From Chara braunii (lineage: Eukaryota > Streptophyta > Charophyceae > Charales > Characeae), in assembly GCA_003427395.1 (NCBI GenBank), contig BFEA01000158.1:1763230-1799956 (forward strand): a stretch of 36,727 nucleotides of DNA, given 5' to 3'. The notes under the pieces were generated by a model. That model was not told where the DNA came from. It saw nothing but the letters and a program-made list of their open reading frames with translations, and did not search any database. Position numbers and translations under genes: made by a program. Positions 20,386 to 30,117 of this stretch are shown one piece after another. Within the stretch, counting starts at the first letter, position 1, and each line of letters opens with the position of its first letter.

Positions 20386-20674
20386 GAGGGAGAATAGAGA
20401 AGAGGAAGGAGAGAGAGGGCCCTCAGCGTTCTCTTCTCTCTGGGCCCCCATAAGGACACGTGTCACTTCTTTGCCTATCGAGGGAGAACCTTCACCTGGC
20501 CATACCCGGGACCCTTGGGCTGCTCCGGATCCTTCCACGGAGTGATCTCTTCGTTGCGTGGCACCTTGCCTGGTCGGTGCAGACGTGTTAATCCGTCGGC
20601 GTTCCCGTGCCTTTTTATCCATTTTTCTGTGGACGATATCGAAGTCATACTCATGCAGCCTCACCGCCCATCGC

Positions 20675-22222
20675 CTAATCATTCTCGTGTAGTTCATCGA
20701 CTTCTTGAGGGCCAGCAATGGCTCGTGATCCGTTACGAGGAGGAACTTCTGCCCGTAGAGATACGGGTGGAAGTGTTGGATTCCCCAGACGACAGCGTAG
20801 CATTCTCCTTGCGGCGTTGGGTCGGATTAAAATAGGGGTCGAGGCCAGGGCCTCCTTCAAAGTGCAAAAGGCCTGCTCACACTCCACGTCCCAGTTCAGC
20901 GGCTGGTCCTTCCGGAGGAGGTTCGTCAGGGGTCGAGCGATAGCCGCAAAGCCCTTGACAAACCGTCGATAGTACGAGGCCAGTCCCGAGAAGGCTCGAA
21001 CCTGCGTCAATGACGTGGGCGTGGGTGCTTCTCGAACAGCCTCGACCTTCCTCGAATCCGGTCTCAAGCCTCCTGGGGTTACCACATAGCCTAGGAACGA
21101 GATCTCAGACAAGAAGAATTCGCTTTTCTCCAACGAAATCTTGAAACCGACGTCCCGCAGCGCGCCAAGTATCCATTCAATATGCTGCGCGTGTCCATGG
21201 AATGATTCAGAATACACCAAAACATCGTCCATGTACACGATAACGCAAAAATTGATCATGCCTTGAGTTAACCTGATCTTGTTCACGAAGTTCTGGAAAG
21301 TGACATTCATTGCCCGCTGAAAAGTCGTCGGCGCATTGCATATACCCATAAGGCATCGAACCCACTGCCACGTGCCCTCAAACAAGACAAACGTCGTCTT
21401 CCCTCACAAGGATATGGTGGAACCCGTGCCGGATATCAAATTTACTAAAATAATTTGCACAGCCAATCGCATCCAGCAGATCATCAATCCGAGAGAGGGG
21501 GTACACATCCTTGATCGTGATGTCATTCAATTTTCGATAATCAATGCACATTCTGATCATCCGGTTTTTTTTTGAACCAAAACTACCGGAAAGGACCAAG
21601 GACCTGTAGCGGGCTCTATCCAACCGTTAGCTTCGAATTCCCGGATTCGCTCGAGTGTTGCCTTTCGTTCTGCCAACGAGTATCGATAAGGTTTGCAATG
21701 AATCGACGGGTGAGTATCAGTCTGAATCTCGTGCTGGATTATTAAGGATAACCTGATGTCTGCGTTATCAATGTTGATAGCACCCTGATATTCCGCTAAG
21801 ATCTCTGCAATAAGTTGGTGGGTTTCGTCGGGCACATATTCTGGCACGTGTAACTCGTAAGGTTGTCTGTGTATATCGACTGTAACGTGTTTGGTACATA
21901 TTGCCTTAGAGTCTCGGGGCGGCGGGGAAGGGATGAAAGAGTTGTCCGACCTCCACAAGAACACGATGGCTACCATCTGGGCTTCCTCTTCTCGGATGGC
22001 CACGTGTTCTTCGGGGGTTATCCCGTCCACAATATCCCAGGAATCCAACGATTTCTCAGCGATCCTTATCCCGACATCAAACATCGAGGCTTCGGGGCAC
22101 CCAGGGGGTTCCGGAGCCTGTATTTCCGCTCCCAGACGTAGCAACCGTATCTCCTTGTCTGTGGTAAGAAGCGATCGGGGAGGGGGTTCCGTGGCGTCGC
22201 AGAAGGATCGCTTGTCCACGTA
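20675..22222 (-). pseudogene. Reverse transcriptase (broken)
   Basis: This is Ty3/Gypsy reverse transcriptase, which copies element RNA into DNA inside the particle. The part 21557-22222 holds the N-terminal region (GWIEPATGPWSFPVVLVQKK). A 9-base A run at about 21571-21579 lacks one base, shifting the frame. 21378-21570 then gives MCIDYRKLND and FSKFDIRHGFH with the first catalytic Asp. A second shift with loss of a few codons lies near 21390. 20830-21385 gives ICNAPTTFQRAMN, the VYMDDVLVYS active site and LGYVVTPGGLRPD. The thumb and connection follow before the damaged RNase H. The frame begins after a TGA at 22223-22225, in phase with gag-protease. Confidence 0.9.
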
Positions 22223-22645
22223 TCAGGGGAGCAAGGGAGTAGTGCCCTCGTACAGGGTTCGAGGGGGTTCCGAAGAGTCGGGCAGCCTTGACACCTGTAC
22301 CAGGGGTTCTCCTATGATCAGAGCTCGAGTTAGTTGGACATTTTCTTCGGTCAACACGAACGTTTTCATCGTTTTCTGCCGGGCTGGGTAACAGATTACC
22401 CTTCGTGTCAGCTCTTGAATCGCCGGGCCTGTCTCGTCCTCGCTTTTCGAATCCTCGGGAAGCGGGGACGCGTGTTCTTCGCTGCTAGTCTCTGAGTTCT
22501 CTGGGAGTCTGTCCCAGGTGACTGTCCGAATTGGCCCGCCTACCTCTGGGTGAGATCTACGTGGCGGGTTGGTAGCCGTGCGGAGGGTGAGGCGTATGGG
22601 GACTGCGTACGACTTACCCCCGATGTTCTTGATAACCACCTCCCG
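22223..22645 (-). pseudogene. Protease-to-RT linker segment
   Basis: It stays in the gag-protease frame between the TGA at 22646-22648 and the TGA at 22223-22225. It starts with MVIKNIGGKSYAVPI (22639), a stretch often found after the protease of Ty3/Gypsy polyproteins. A Pro/Ser/Glu-rich linker follows, then an all-beta-looking segment ending GEPLVQVSRLP. It has no separate enzymatic signature and is probably part of one long polyprotein in the intact element. Confidence 0.65.
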
Positions 22646-24586
22646 TCACTCAAAGTCTAGATTGGCTTGGAGGGCGTTTAAAGCAGGCAGCCCGATGAGT
22701 ACGTCGTACAAGTTCACATTAAGAACCACCACGTCTCCCAAGGCGTGGATTTTTCCCAACTTAAAAGCGACGTATGTCATTTTTCCTACCGCTCTGATCT
22801 TCTCCTCACCAACGGAGATCAAACGGTCTCCTTCGTTGAGTGGGATCAGATCCTTCCTTCTTCCTGCCTGTTCCATTACTCGCAGGGATATTGCCAACAC
22901 TGCTGCCCCAGAATCAAGGTTCGTGTTGTATGGGACTCCCCAGATCTCCATGTTACACTCCGCTGACTTCCACGTGATAGCTTTAATGCGCAAAAAATTG
23001 TCGCTTTTCTGGAGCAGTCTCAGGCGTACAGGCTCTGAGGGTCCAGGTGTATCCGGCTGTGTCTCCTTTACGGGAGCCTTCCCCTTGGCCGTTGCCAGCT
23101 TGGCGAGTGCGAATCGTTTTCGATTGGCCTTGCAATGCTGGAGCATGCGATCATTGGTCTGTTCCGATATAGAGAACAGATGGCCGATCGGAATCGGAAT
23201 GCGGTGATCTAAGGCTCGGACAATGTCCAGAACCTCGATCTTCCCGGTGACGAACTCAGGACCGCCGAATTCCATCTCCCCAGGGGATGGTCGCCATTCG
23301 GAAATCTCTCGCTCATCATCTGCAGGCTGGATTGCCCTTATCATCCCAAGCCCTGGATATCCCAAGGAGAGGAATTGAGCCAGTGGGATGAGCTCTGCGG
23401 CTTCCTCGATTACCCCTGTGCTTAGTGCTGCCACGTCCGTTTCTTCTAGTACCATGGTTCCTACACATCCAGGCCCGATAGCTAAGGGAGCTGCAGCTGT
23501 CGGGGCAGCCCCTATTCTTACTTGTCGCTCGGGGCAATCCCGGGCCATGTGGCCAGGTTGATGGCAGACGTAACACATGTCAATCCTAGGGGCCGTGCCT
23601 GCGCCAGCTCCCGCGGCTGCGGGAGCAGATGCTTGGGTGGCAAAAGGGACAGCACGAACGTTAATGGGACGCATGGAACGCATCAGTGACTCCATGCGGG
23701 CATTGTACTCGCGCTGTTCTTTTTTGCTTTCTTGCATGAGGCTAACCAATGTACGTGTAAGGTCCAGCACTGCGTTCGACTCCTCTATCTTCCCCGCCGG
23801 AGTAGGTGTCTGTACATCCGCCTTGGGCGTCGATGGTCCTGCTCCCAGATCGGGAGGGCGCCATAGGGCTGCCACCTGCTCCAGGTAGGTGACAGGGCCT
23901 GGCACGAAGCCCATATTTTTGAACTTATGTTGCAGGGCTGCTAATTCCATCCTTGCGTGGGTCAATTCCGTAGAGTCACCTTCTTTAGCGTGATCTTCTC
24001 CCTCGAGGAAACTGGCAGCGAACTTTCGCTCCATCTTTTCTGCTGCGTCCATGATTTGCGTCAGGGTGAAGGTGATGGGGGATAACTGTTTTCGTATCTT
24101 AGCCCGTATAGCTCTACTTCGAAGTCCATCTATGAAGAATTTTCTTCCTACCTTTTCGTCTATCTCAGATTTTATGAACAGTCGATAGAACCGACTACGG
24201 TATTCCGCAATAGACTCGAGGGGCTTCTGCACTCGGTCTTTGATCATAAAGAATGTTTGCTTTGGATGTATGTAATCAAATCGGTGTAGGAAGTCCCTCT
24301 CGAAGGTAGGAAGGTCAGTCCATACGTAGGTGCTGAACCAGTGATGGGCGTCGCCTCCTAGCCGGGCTGGGATGTTAATCCTAGCTTCATCATTATCGTA
24401 TTGCTGCGCTCGGAGCGTGGCAAGCCATGCTCCTGCCAGGTGGTGTGCTGGATCGAATAAATATAGATCTGGCGGGGCTGTTGGAGCGGGGATACATGCA
24501 GGCTAAGGCACGGGCTGAAGCGCAGGCCCTAGGCCGCCCCCTGCCTCGCCCTGTGCTTGATTGGCTTGGGCCTGATTAGCATTCAT
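22646..24586 (-). pseudogene. gag-pro: Gag with zinc knuckle, fused to aspartic protease
   Basis: The likely start is ATG at 24586 (MNANQAQANQ). A TAG at 24503-24505 interrupts the N-terminus. The main open frame runs 24247-22646 (533 codons). Upstream of it, HHWFSTYVWTDLPTFERDF and then IAEYRSRFYRLF form a retrotransposon gag (capsid) domain. The zinc knuckle CYVCHQPGHMARDC (residues 225-238, C-x2-C-x4-H-x4-C) binds RNA. Protease motifs are LDSGA (active-site Asp, 445-448) and DVLIGLPAL (515 on). The frame ends in TGA at 22646 but continues in phase downstream. Gag would assemble the particle and the protease would cut the polyprotein. Confidence 0.9.
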
Positions 24587-24740
24587 GTTGTCTGTCGATC
24601 TGCCTGCAGACCTGCTTTTTGTCACTACAGCTTCGCGTGCCGATGCGTTCCTTTGCGCAGACCATCCCCGTTTTGGGGTCACGAGATCGGTTGAACTAGA
24701 GAGTCGAGCAACTTGTCAATCCCTTGTCTTGACACGTGTC

Positions 24741-24753
24741 GGCTCCGATACCA
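24741..24753 (-). promoter_or_regulatory. Primer-binding site, initiator tRNA-Met
   Basis: The minus strand reads TGGTATCGGAGCC just inside the 5' LTR, after a five-base spacer. It differs at one base from TGGTATCAGAGCC, the complement of the 3' end of plant initiator tRNA-Met. Minus-strand DNA synthesis would start here. This also supports a green-plant lineage for the host. Confidence 0.85.
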
Positions 24754-24758
24754 ACCTC

Positions 24759-26302
24759 ACACCCAGCGCGACTTCCTGTTTCGGAGTGTTAGTGGGCCTG
24801 GAAGTGCGAAAAGGGGTGTGGCAAGGATTTTTGGAAAGTGGGGGTGGAGTTGCAGGTCGGGACTAGAATCTCCTGTGTCAAGTTTCAGGGGTAAAAGTGC
24901 AAGTGGTTCCTCTAGCTCAGAGTTGGGGTGGGCCCCGTTCCTGCGGCCGGGGACGAGAAAGAGTCGGGTGTACGAACGGGGTGTTGTGGGCGTCGCTGTG
25001 GGAATGCTCGTACCTCTGTCGTCCGACGCAGAACTCAGAGTCAGAGTCTGATGAGGAGGACGAGTTGGTTTTTTGTCGTTCTCTCCGGGAAGGAGTCTGA
25101 CGCGTGGCCTCGTCTGTTCGTACTCGTTGGGCTGCTGGCACTATGGGCACGGAGGTCGGGGCCAGAACCGGGATATTGAGTCCCAATGGGTAACTAGCAA
25201 TAGGTGATGCAGGAGGACGATGTAATGGGGAGGAAAATTAGTCGTGATAGCGACGAAGCCTGGGGTGATAAAGTATTGCTTGTGTCTAATGTCGGGATAC
25301 TCAGGAATTCGGGAGTCCCGGTTGATTGCCAATTGGAAATCGCCCCTACACAGTCGCTCGTGTTCAGTTCGGCAGGGGTAATCAAGGTTCCGCAAGTTTT
25401 GCTGCCATCTGATCCGTTGCTGTCGGACTTGTTGTCGTCGGATCTGTTCCCTTTCCCAATATGTCCTGTACTCGGGATCTCTCAGGCTTTCGTGGTCGGT
25501 AATCCAAAAAGGAGTATCGATCACCATATCCGGATCAACGGGACTAGCTTGATCATTAGCGCGCAATAGTCGGGATTGCCAGAGGAACAGAAAAGAAGGG
25601 AGAAGGGAAGCGCCTACAAGTGCATGACTGGGCCGCGGCGTGGGGGACGTAGCCTCACTCCACGCTTCGATCCAACCATGCAGCGATCCGGCCAATGAGA
25701 CAGGATGTAGAGTGCGCATGCCGTGACGCGGGAAGAGAATTTCAAGAACAGGGAAGATTAGAGTTACACTTGCGTAGCGGGGAAGGAACAAGAAGAGATT
25801 ACAGTTGAGATTAGAATTTTGGCGCGGCGGGAACAGAGCGCAGGTTCCTGTGCAGCAAAGCGCGCGCGCAGGCAAGAGGCGATGTGTAGTTACAAGCAAA
25901 AATTTCGGCGCACCCAATTTCCTTATCTAATTAAAGTCTTAATTACAAAAAGAAATTTCGAGAGCCCGCATGGGCTCGTTCTAAATTCAAAAAAAAATCT
26001 GAAGGAATTACCCGCGCGATTGTCGCGCCAAAAAGACGGACGTCTTATTTGAAAACAAAAGAAAAGAAAAGAAAAGAGAAAAAGGCCATAGCCGAAATTG
26101 TTCCCCCACCCCGCGCTTGCTAAGGCATGGGCCTACTGTCCCAAGGTCCATAACCACCACTTTCTCTTTCCCGAAGGACCAAGGAGAAAACTTCGAAAAA
26201 TCAAGAAGGAGGGACCGCCATGCAATTTATCCCCGATCCCTCTATGTACCCCCTATCCTGGTTGCGCAGAAGATGGCGCCTTACAAAAAGTAGTTCGTCA
26301 CA
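24759..26302 (-). repeat. 5' LTR (about 1.54 kb)
   Basis: It aligns with both parts of the 3' LTR, and its outer end (26302) reads TGTGACGAACTAC on the minus strand. It is long for a Ty3/Gypsy LTR and contains a coding-looking frame on the element's sense strand (24917-25527). U3, R and U5 limits were not resolved. Confidence 0.85.
24917..25527 (-). pseudogene. Protein frame encoded within the 5' LTR
   Basis: The frame starts around M at 25527 (MVIDTPFWITDHESLRDPEY), within a longer open frame from 25917. It has a basic, Gln/Arg-rich helix-like part (EREQIRRQQVRQQRIRWQQ). A core with HERLCRGDFQLAINR and GFVAITTNFPPHYIVLL follows. Near 25188 a one-base difference from the 3' LTR copy moves the frame. 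The continuation to 24917 is Ser/Asp-rich (SSSSSDSDSEF) and then Pro/Arg-rich. The same order of core, acidic Ser region and Arg-rich part is seen in the intact frame at 29569-30117. Protein coding inside an LTR is unusual. The function is unknown. Confidence 0.55.
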
Positions 26303-26760
26303 ACCTCCCATAGTGCCCTGGGTCGATCCGTCCTCCTACGCCCGGGCATGCTCACACACAGACCTCTCACGATAATCGTGGTCGGCGGACGGTGCACCAC
26401 AGCAACCCCCGCCACCCTCGGGCTGCAGTCCCACCCGCCCGCTCGGAATGTTCTCCAATTCCCTTCCACTTCTAGACCACCTACACTCTCCAAACGGGAA
26501 ACAAAGGAAGCCACGACCACGGACTCCACCGCTCCCACATTCGTTGACCTCTCCAATCCGTATTTCAACGTGGGTAGGGTGGAGGACTTTTCGTCGGCAC
26601 CCTGTGCCCGGTGACGTAGCAACTGAGCCAGGCCAATCGGGTCCGGTGTTGGCGTCAGAACCGATCACCAAATCAAAGGTACTTAGCAAAATTTTGAAAT
26701 AGGACAAATAAAAAATAAAAATAAGAGTAGAATGTGAAGACACGAGAAAGGTAAGGGAAC
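26303..26760 (+). repeat. rRNA-derived repeat copy C, right half
   Basis: It starts CCTCCCATAGTGCCC, and GGCGGACGGTGCACC is followed by CAACCCCCGCCA. It aligns with copy B at 11169-11300. It ends with GTAGCAACTGAGCCAGGCC and an A-rich tail like copy B. The minus strand of the tail (GGCCTGGCTCAGTTGCTA) resembles a tRNA A box. It is the continuation of 13505-13642, split by the retrotransposon. Frames in it are not genes. Confidence 0.7.
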
Positions 26761-26934
26761 CATCATTTCGTTAAAATGGACATTTGCAGGACTGCCTGGA
26801 GGTACCTGGTCTCAAGCTAGGTCCATGTACAGCCAGGGGGTCCAGCCCTCAGGAACAACAAACTTTGATGGTTTTTCGGTGAAAAAACTCGATTTCAATT
26901 TCGTTCAAAAAATAAAAGATGTCAATTTTGACGA

Positions 26935-27252
26935 AATGGCAGTTAGGGGACGAAGGGCCGTGCGTCCTGCTTGCCCATGACATCGCGCATACCCAGGCTG
27001 CGCATGATTGCACCTCGCCGTCAATACCCAGCATGCGCCACTCACGCGAGCGAGGACCTAAATTACCTCCCGCTCGCGCGCCGTCAAGCGGACGAGGCCG
27101 CACTGGTGCGACTTGCAGAAAACACGCCAAATACCCTTGTAAGGGTATTTGGTACGACAACGCAACAGACTCAACTTTCTCTCCCAATTTTCAAATTGGA
27201 ACTCTTTTTCTATCAGTTGTAAAAAAACAGGGCAGTTACCCTTGTAAGGGTA
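26935..27252. repeat. Palindrome-bearing dispersed repeat, copies 2 and 3
   Basis: 26940-27165 aligns with 11672-11860 and contains the identical 26-bp palindrome at 27127-27152. Eighty-five bases further on, TACCCTTGTAAGGGTA (27237-27252) is followed by TTTGCACCGACACC, the end of another copy. Confidence 0.7.
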
Positions 27253-27292
27253 TTTGCACCGACACCACCGGTCGAGCCCGTGCTTGGGTCCA

Positions 27293-27352
27293 GTGGTAAA
27301 ACCGAAAGGGATAGTCCCACAAGACCCTTAACCCCTTGGTTCTGTCCAAGCA
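27293..27352. repeat. Dispersed repeat related to 1662-1714
   Basis: The blocks AAAACCGA, GGGATAGTCCC, AGACCCTTAACCCCT and TCTGTCC occur in the same order as at 1662-1714. The start GTCCAGTGGTAAAACCG resembles a tRNA D-arm, so this too may be a tRNA-derived short element. Confidence 0.45.
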
Positions 27353-27429
27353 CATTCCACCACTTGGCCACCGCTTGCTGGTCGTGAGCCCTATACCTGT
27401 TGCATGGAAGTCCAATGTCATGACCAATA

Positions 27430-29560
27430 TATTGGCTGGCCTTGATCCTTATACCTTATAAACTTTATTTGCACCGTAGTTGGACCTGCTGAATTATCCG
27501 AAGGCCGCACTTTGGCCTAACCACCAACCTCATGGCCGCCAGACTTTTGCCCCCGCTGGCCGGAGGCCCAGGCTCCTACCTACAACTGCTGGCCACCCCA
27601 GCTATCGCACCAAGCCACGTCGTTGTTACCTGTGACGAACCACTTCCCGACCCCGTGCTATCTTTCGTACCCCTTGACGCAATTCCCTCTTTTGTACCAT
27701 ATTGACCCAACAAAGCCCCCGTCGTTTTTCTTGATTTCAGGCGCCTTGTTCAGGCCCCCATTTTTCGGAGGTTCTATTGATTCTTGGAATTCTGTTTTTT
27801 GTAATTCGGGAAATGCATGGGAAATTGCGTGCGTAGCAAGCGCACTAGGAATCGGGCTCGACAATTAGGAGTTTCAAAATAAGCGGAACCCGACATGTCT
27901 TTTTTTTGTGCATGAATGCTCTCGGTCACGTCGGAGAAAACTCTAGGAATTTTGTGAGAATACGGATAGGCATAGGACTTTTCTTTCCCGTGTCGACTTT
28001 CACGCGCGGATATGGTGATTTCAATTTTTGAATTAGTTTAGGACATAGGCAAGCTGTAACTGTTTTAGTGCCTTTTTCTCTTGTTGTCGGCGCCGCACAT
28101 GCGAGCTTCCTCCTCCTTATGTCACGCGTCATTCTTCCCCCGTGCTCTCTTCTCTCTCCCTTCCCCCTCCTCTTCTTTCCCTATCGCAACTGTTTTCCCT
28201 CTTTCTGCTCTTTGCGCGCCTGTTTTTCCTTTTCTTGATCGTCTGAATCTTGGACCCGTCTCACGCTGCTTCTCGCGTCTCTTTCCTTCTCGCTCTTCAA
28301 CCTTGGCTCGCGAAGCCCGGTTGATCCTTCGATTACCCCCGCTCGCCAATCAGAAGCGTTGAGTAAGAGGATCTTCCTATTGCACAATGAATCTGATTGG
28401 CCGAACATTGGGTTTCGAAGGATCAACATGGCTTCCCTTGAGCACCCCTCGCTGAATCTTCTCCTCTTACACCTCGATTTCCCCTCTGTCTTCTCCCCCG
28501 TCTGTCTTCTTTCTCGCAACTATAAATTTTGCAAGCGCGCCCGCAAAACTCTCTTATGTTTTCAACTCCCAAGCCAACTTCCGGGAAGCAGTGGCTAGGT
28601 GATGCGTTCTGTGCGAGTCGAAAAGTCTCGACGGACCGACTGTAGGCTGGCCGGTTACGGACTTGATCGCCACGACAGACTGTGGGATCCGGGCGAGCCG
28701 AGTCGAGCTTGCGTCAGCGGGGTGACGATCGCAGCGACGGAAGTTAGCACGCAACGGTCGGGATCGTCGGTGCGGGTATGAGGATCGGTAATTGGAGTTG
28801 AGTGGATGATTGGCCCAGGGCCATATTGGAATTTCACGGCGAATGCGCCTTCATGGTTGCGGATCATTTTTTTTTTGTGTAAGTTCATGGCTGTGAAGCC
28901 GAACGTTCCGTTGTCAGATTTCAGCGTCTTCTGTCTCGACACTTCTCACCCGTCTTTTTTTTTTCTCTCTCTGATCTGAATGACGTTGTGTTATGAGTCT
29001 GTCTCTCCTGTGAACAAAAGTGAATCCTTGTGATTTCCTGTCAAGAAGAACTTCTTCCGGAACTCTTCCATTAGTTTCCTGGGTAATCCCCAGATGCAAA
29101 GGAACTCAATCATCTTGTCTTGTAAACGGTGGATGCGTGTGTACGATCCCCCGATTTATTTCTGATTTGTGCACCATTGTTATTTTCGCACCTTCCACAG
29201 TGGATGTATACATAAAAATGCTTGTATGGAGTTTTTGGTGTTGATTAGACCCAAAGTTCGACGGGATCTTGTTCGAGAATGTAAGAGTGTTTAGATATGT
29301 CATTCTGAACTGTACTGCGCATGCCATCTGCCTTATACTGCACGACATCTGCAGCCAGTCTGCGGGGCAGCCTCAAAAAGGCAAGGCGCCTCGGATTTAC
29401 GACGATCTGGCCTGCCGAACCTGAGTCGCAGGTTGGTCCCTCGAAACTCCAACCCGATTCCCGCATGGTTATACGCGTTCGGTACCATGCTTCTCTCGTG
29501 TCGAAGGGAAGGGAAATATTAGTTGGGCGTTTTGATGACGTCTCGGGGTTCTTGCAAACT
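27430..29560. other. Unassigned DNA
   Basis: No gene is supported. 28080-28520 is strongly C/T-rich on the plus strand, and its frames are low in complexity. The minus-strand frame 28655-28942 has a part MIRNHEGAFAVKFQYGPGP of protein-like composition but no known domain. The block 28389-28423 is duplicated at the scaffold end by a library artefact. Confidence 0.4.
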
Positions 29561-29568
29561 CATTTTGA

Positions 29569-30117
29569 TTGATTGATATGTGGACTGACGGCCGCACCTT
29601 GATTGGGCGCCAGCCTCCCGTGTCTCCCGTGCCAACGTGCCCCTTCCCTTACAACGAGGAAAGGACACGTGTTTGCGAGTGGGACGTACGAGAAGCTGTC
29701 GCACGGATCGGCGGACAATATTACTTCCCTCCCGAAAATCGTTGTTCTGGATTCGTGGACGCGGGTTTTGTCATTATCAATACGCACTTCCCGCGTTACT
29801 CAGTGTTGTTGCCATTTGACAAGCTGATCGTCATTCTGTGGGCAGCAGTGGCGCCCCATTGGCCCCGAACCCTGTGCAATGAGTGCCAGCGTTTCGATCG
29901 CTACGAATCAAAGGGCTTTCACTACCGAATACGGAGTGAAGACGAGCACAAGGAAAAAGCCACGAGGCTGAGACCCTCCACGTCGGACTCAGAACTGACC
30001 AACGAGCGACGTCGGGACTTGATACGGAAACGGGACACGCGGAGTGTACCGAAGCCCTTTTGCTCTATACGAAGAGCCGTAGCGCGGTGGGAAGTTCGAC
30101 AATACTTTTTGGATTGA
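29569..30117 (+). CDS. Uninterrupted relative of the LTR-encoded protein
   Basis: This is an intact 182-codon frame starting at an ATG-equivalent near 29569 (MIDMWTDGRTLIG; the next ATG, giving MWTDGRT, is at 29578). The core RTRVCEWDVREAVAR and then GFVIINTHFPRYSVLL matches the LTR frame (HERLCRGDFQLAINR, then GFVAITTNFPPHYIVLL) in spacing and key residues. It also has a Ser/Asp/Glu segment (RPSTSDSELTNERRRDL) followed by basic sequence, like the LTR protein. No LTR, gag or pol sequence is recognised next to it. It could be a fragment of a second, diverged element or a gene derived from one. Function and true start are unknown. Confidence 0.5.
   Translation: MIDMWTDGRTLIGRQPPVSPVPTCPFPYNEERTRVCEWDVREAVARIGGQYYFPPENRCSGFVDAGFVIINTHFPRYSVLLPFDKLIVILWAAVAPHWPRTLCNECQRFDRYESKGFHYRIRSEDEHKEKATRLRPSTSDSELTNERRRDLIRKRDTRSVPKPFCSIRRAVARWEVRQYFLD

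Larger units (their letters stand above)
19132..20850 (-). pseudogene. RNase H remnant, PHD finger and integrase core
   Basis: One open frame of 528 codons begins at 20718. Upstream in the same frame is an RNase H remnant (GECYAVVWGIQHF, then LVTDHEPLLALKK). The first half of RNase H, with its TDAS-type catalytic motif, is missing. The segment around codons 35-70 appears to be read in a shifted frame. A PHD finger occupies residues 112-170. Two copies of a 75-residue segment (about 199-348) carry the first His pair of the integrase zinc domain. The second zinc Cys is replaced by Phe (NCPVFAADK). The catalytic residues are D413, D472 and E507, with 34 residues between the last two. A TGA stops the frame at 19132. 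The enzyme would insert element DNA into the host genome in the nucleus, but this copy cannot be functional. Confidence 0.85.
13648..26302 (-). mobile_element. Decayed Ty3/Gypsy LTR retrotransposon
   Basis: The element runs on the minus strand: 5' LTR (24759-26302), primer-binding site, gag-protease, reverse transcriptase, RNase H remnant, PHD finger, integrase, X1, X2 and 3' LTR (13648-16344). Reverse transcriptase before integrase defines Ty3/Gypsy order. The candidate 5-bp target duplication ACCTC lies at 13643-13647 and 26303-26307. The flanks belong to one split rRNA-derived repeat, confirming insertion there. The LTRs differ by roughly 8% in a stretch compared by eye, so the insertion is old. 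No chromodomain is visible after integrase, and no convincing polypurine tract precedes the 3' LTR. At least four in-frame stops and several frameshifts make the copy inactive. Confidence 0.9.

Noticed and set aside
21571-21580. Programmed frameshift at the A run in reverse transcriptase
   Set aside because: It lies in the middle of the conserved polymerase domain, where a shift would destroy the enzyme; homopolymer loss or a sequencing error is simpler.
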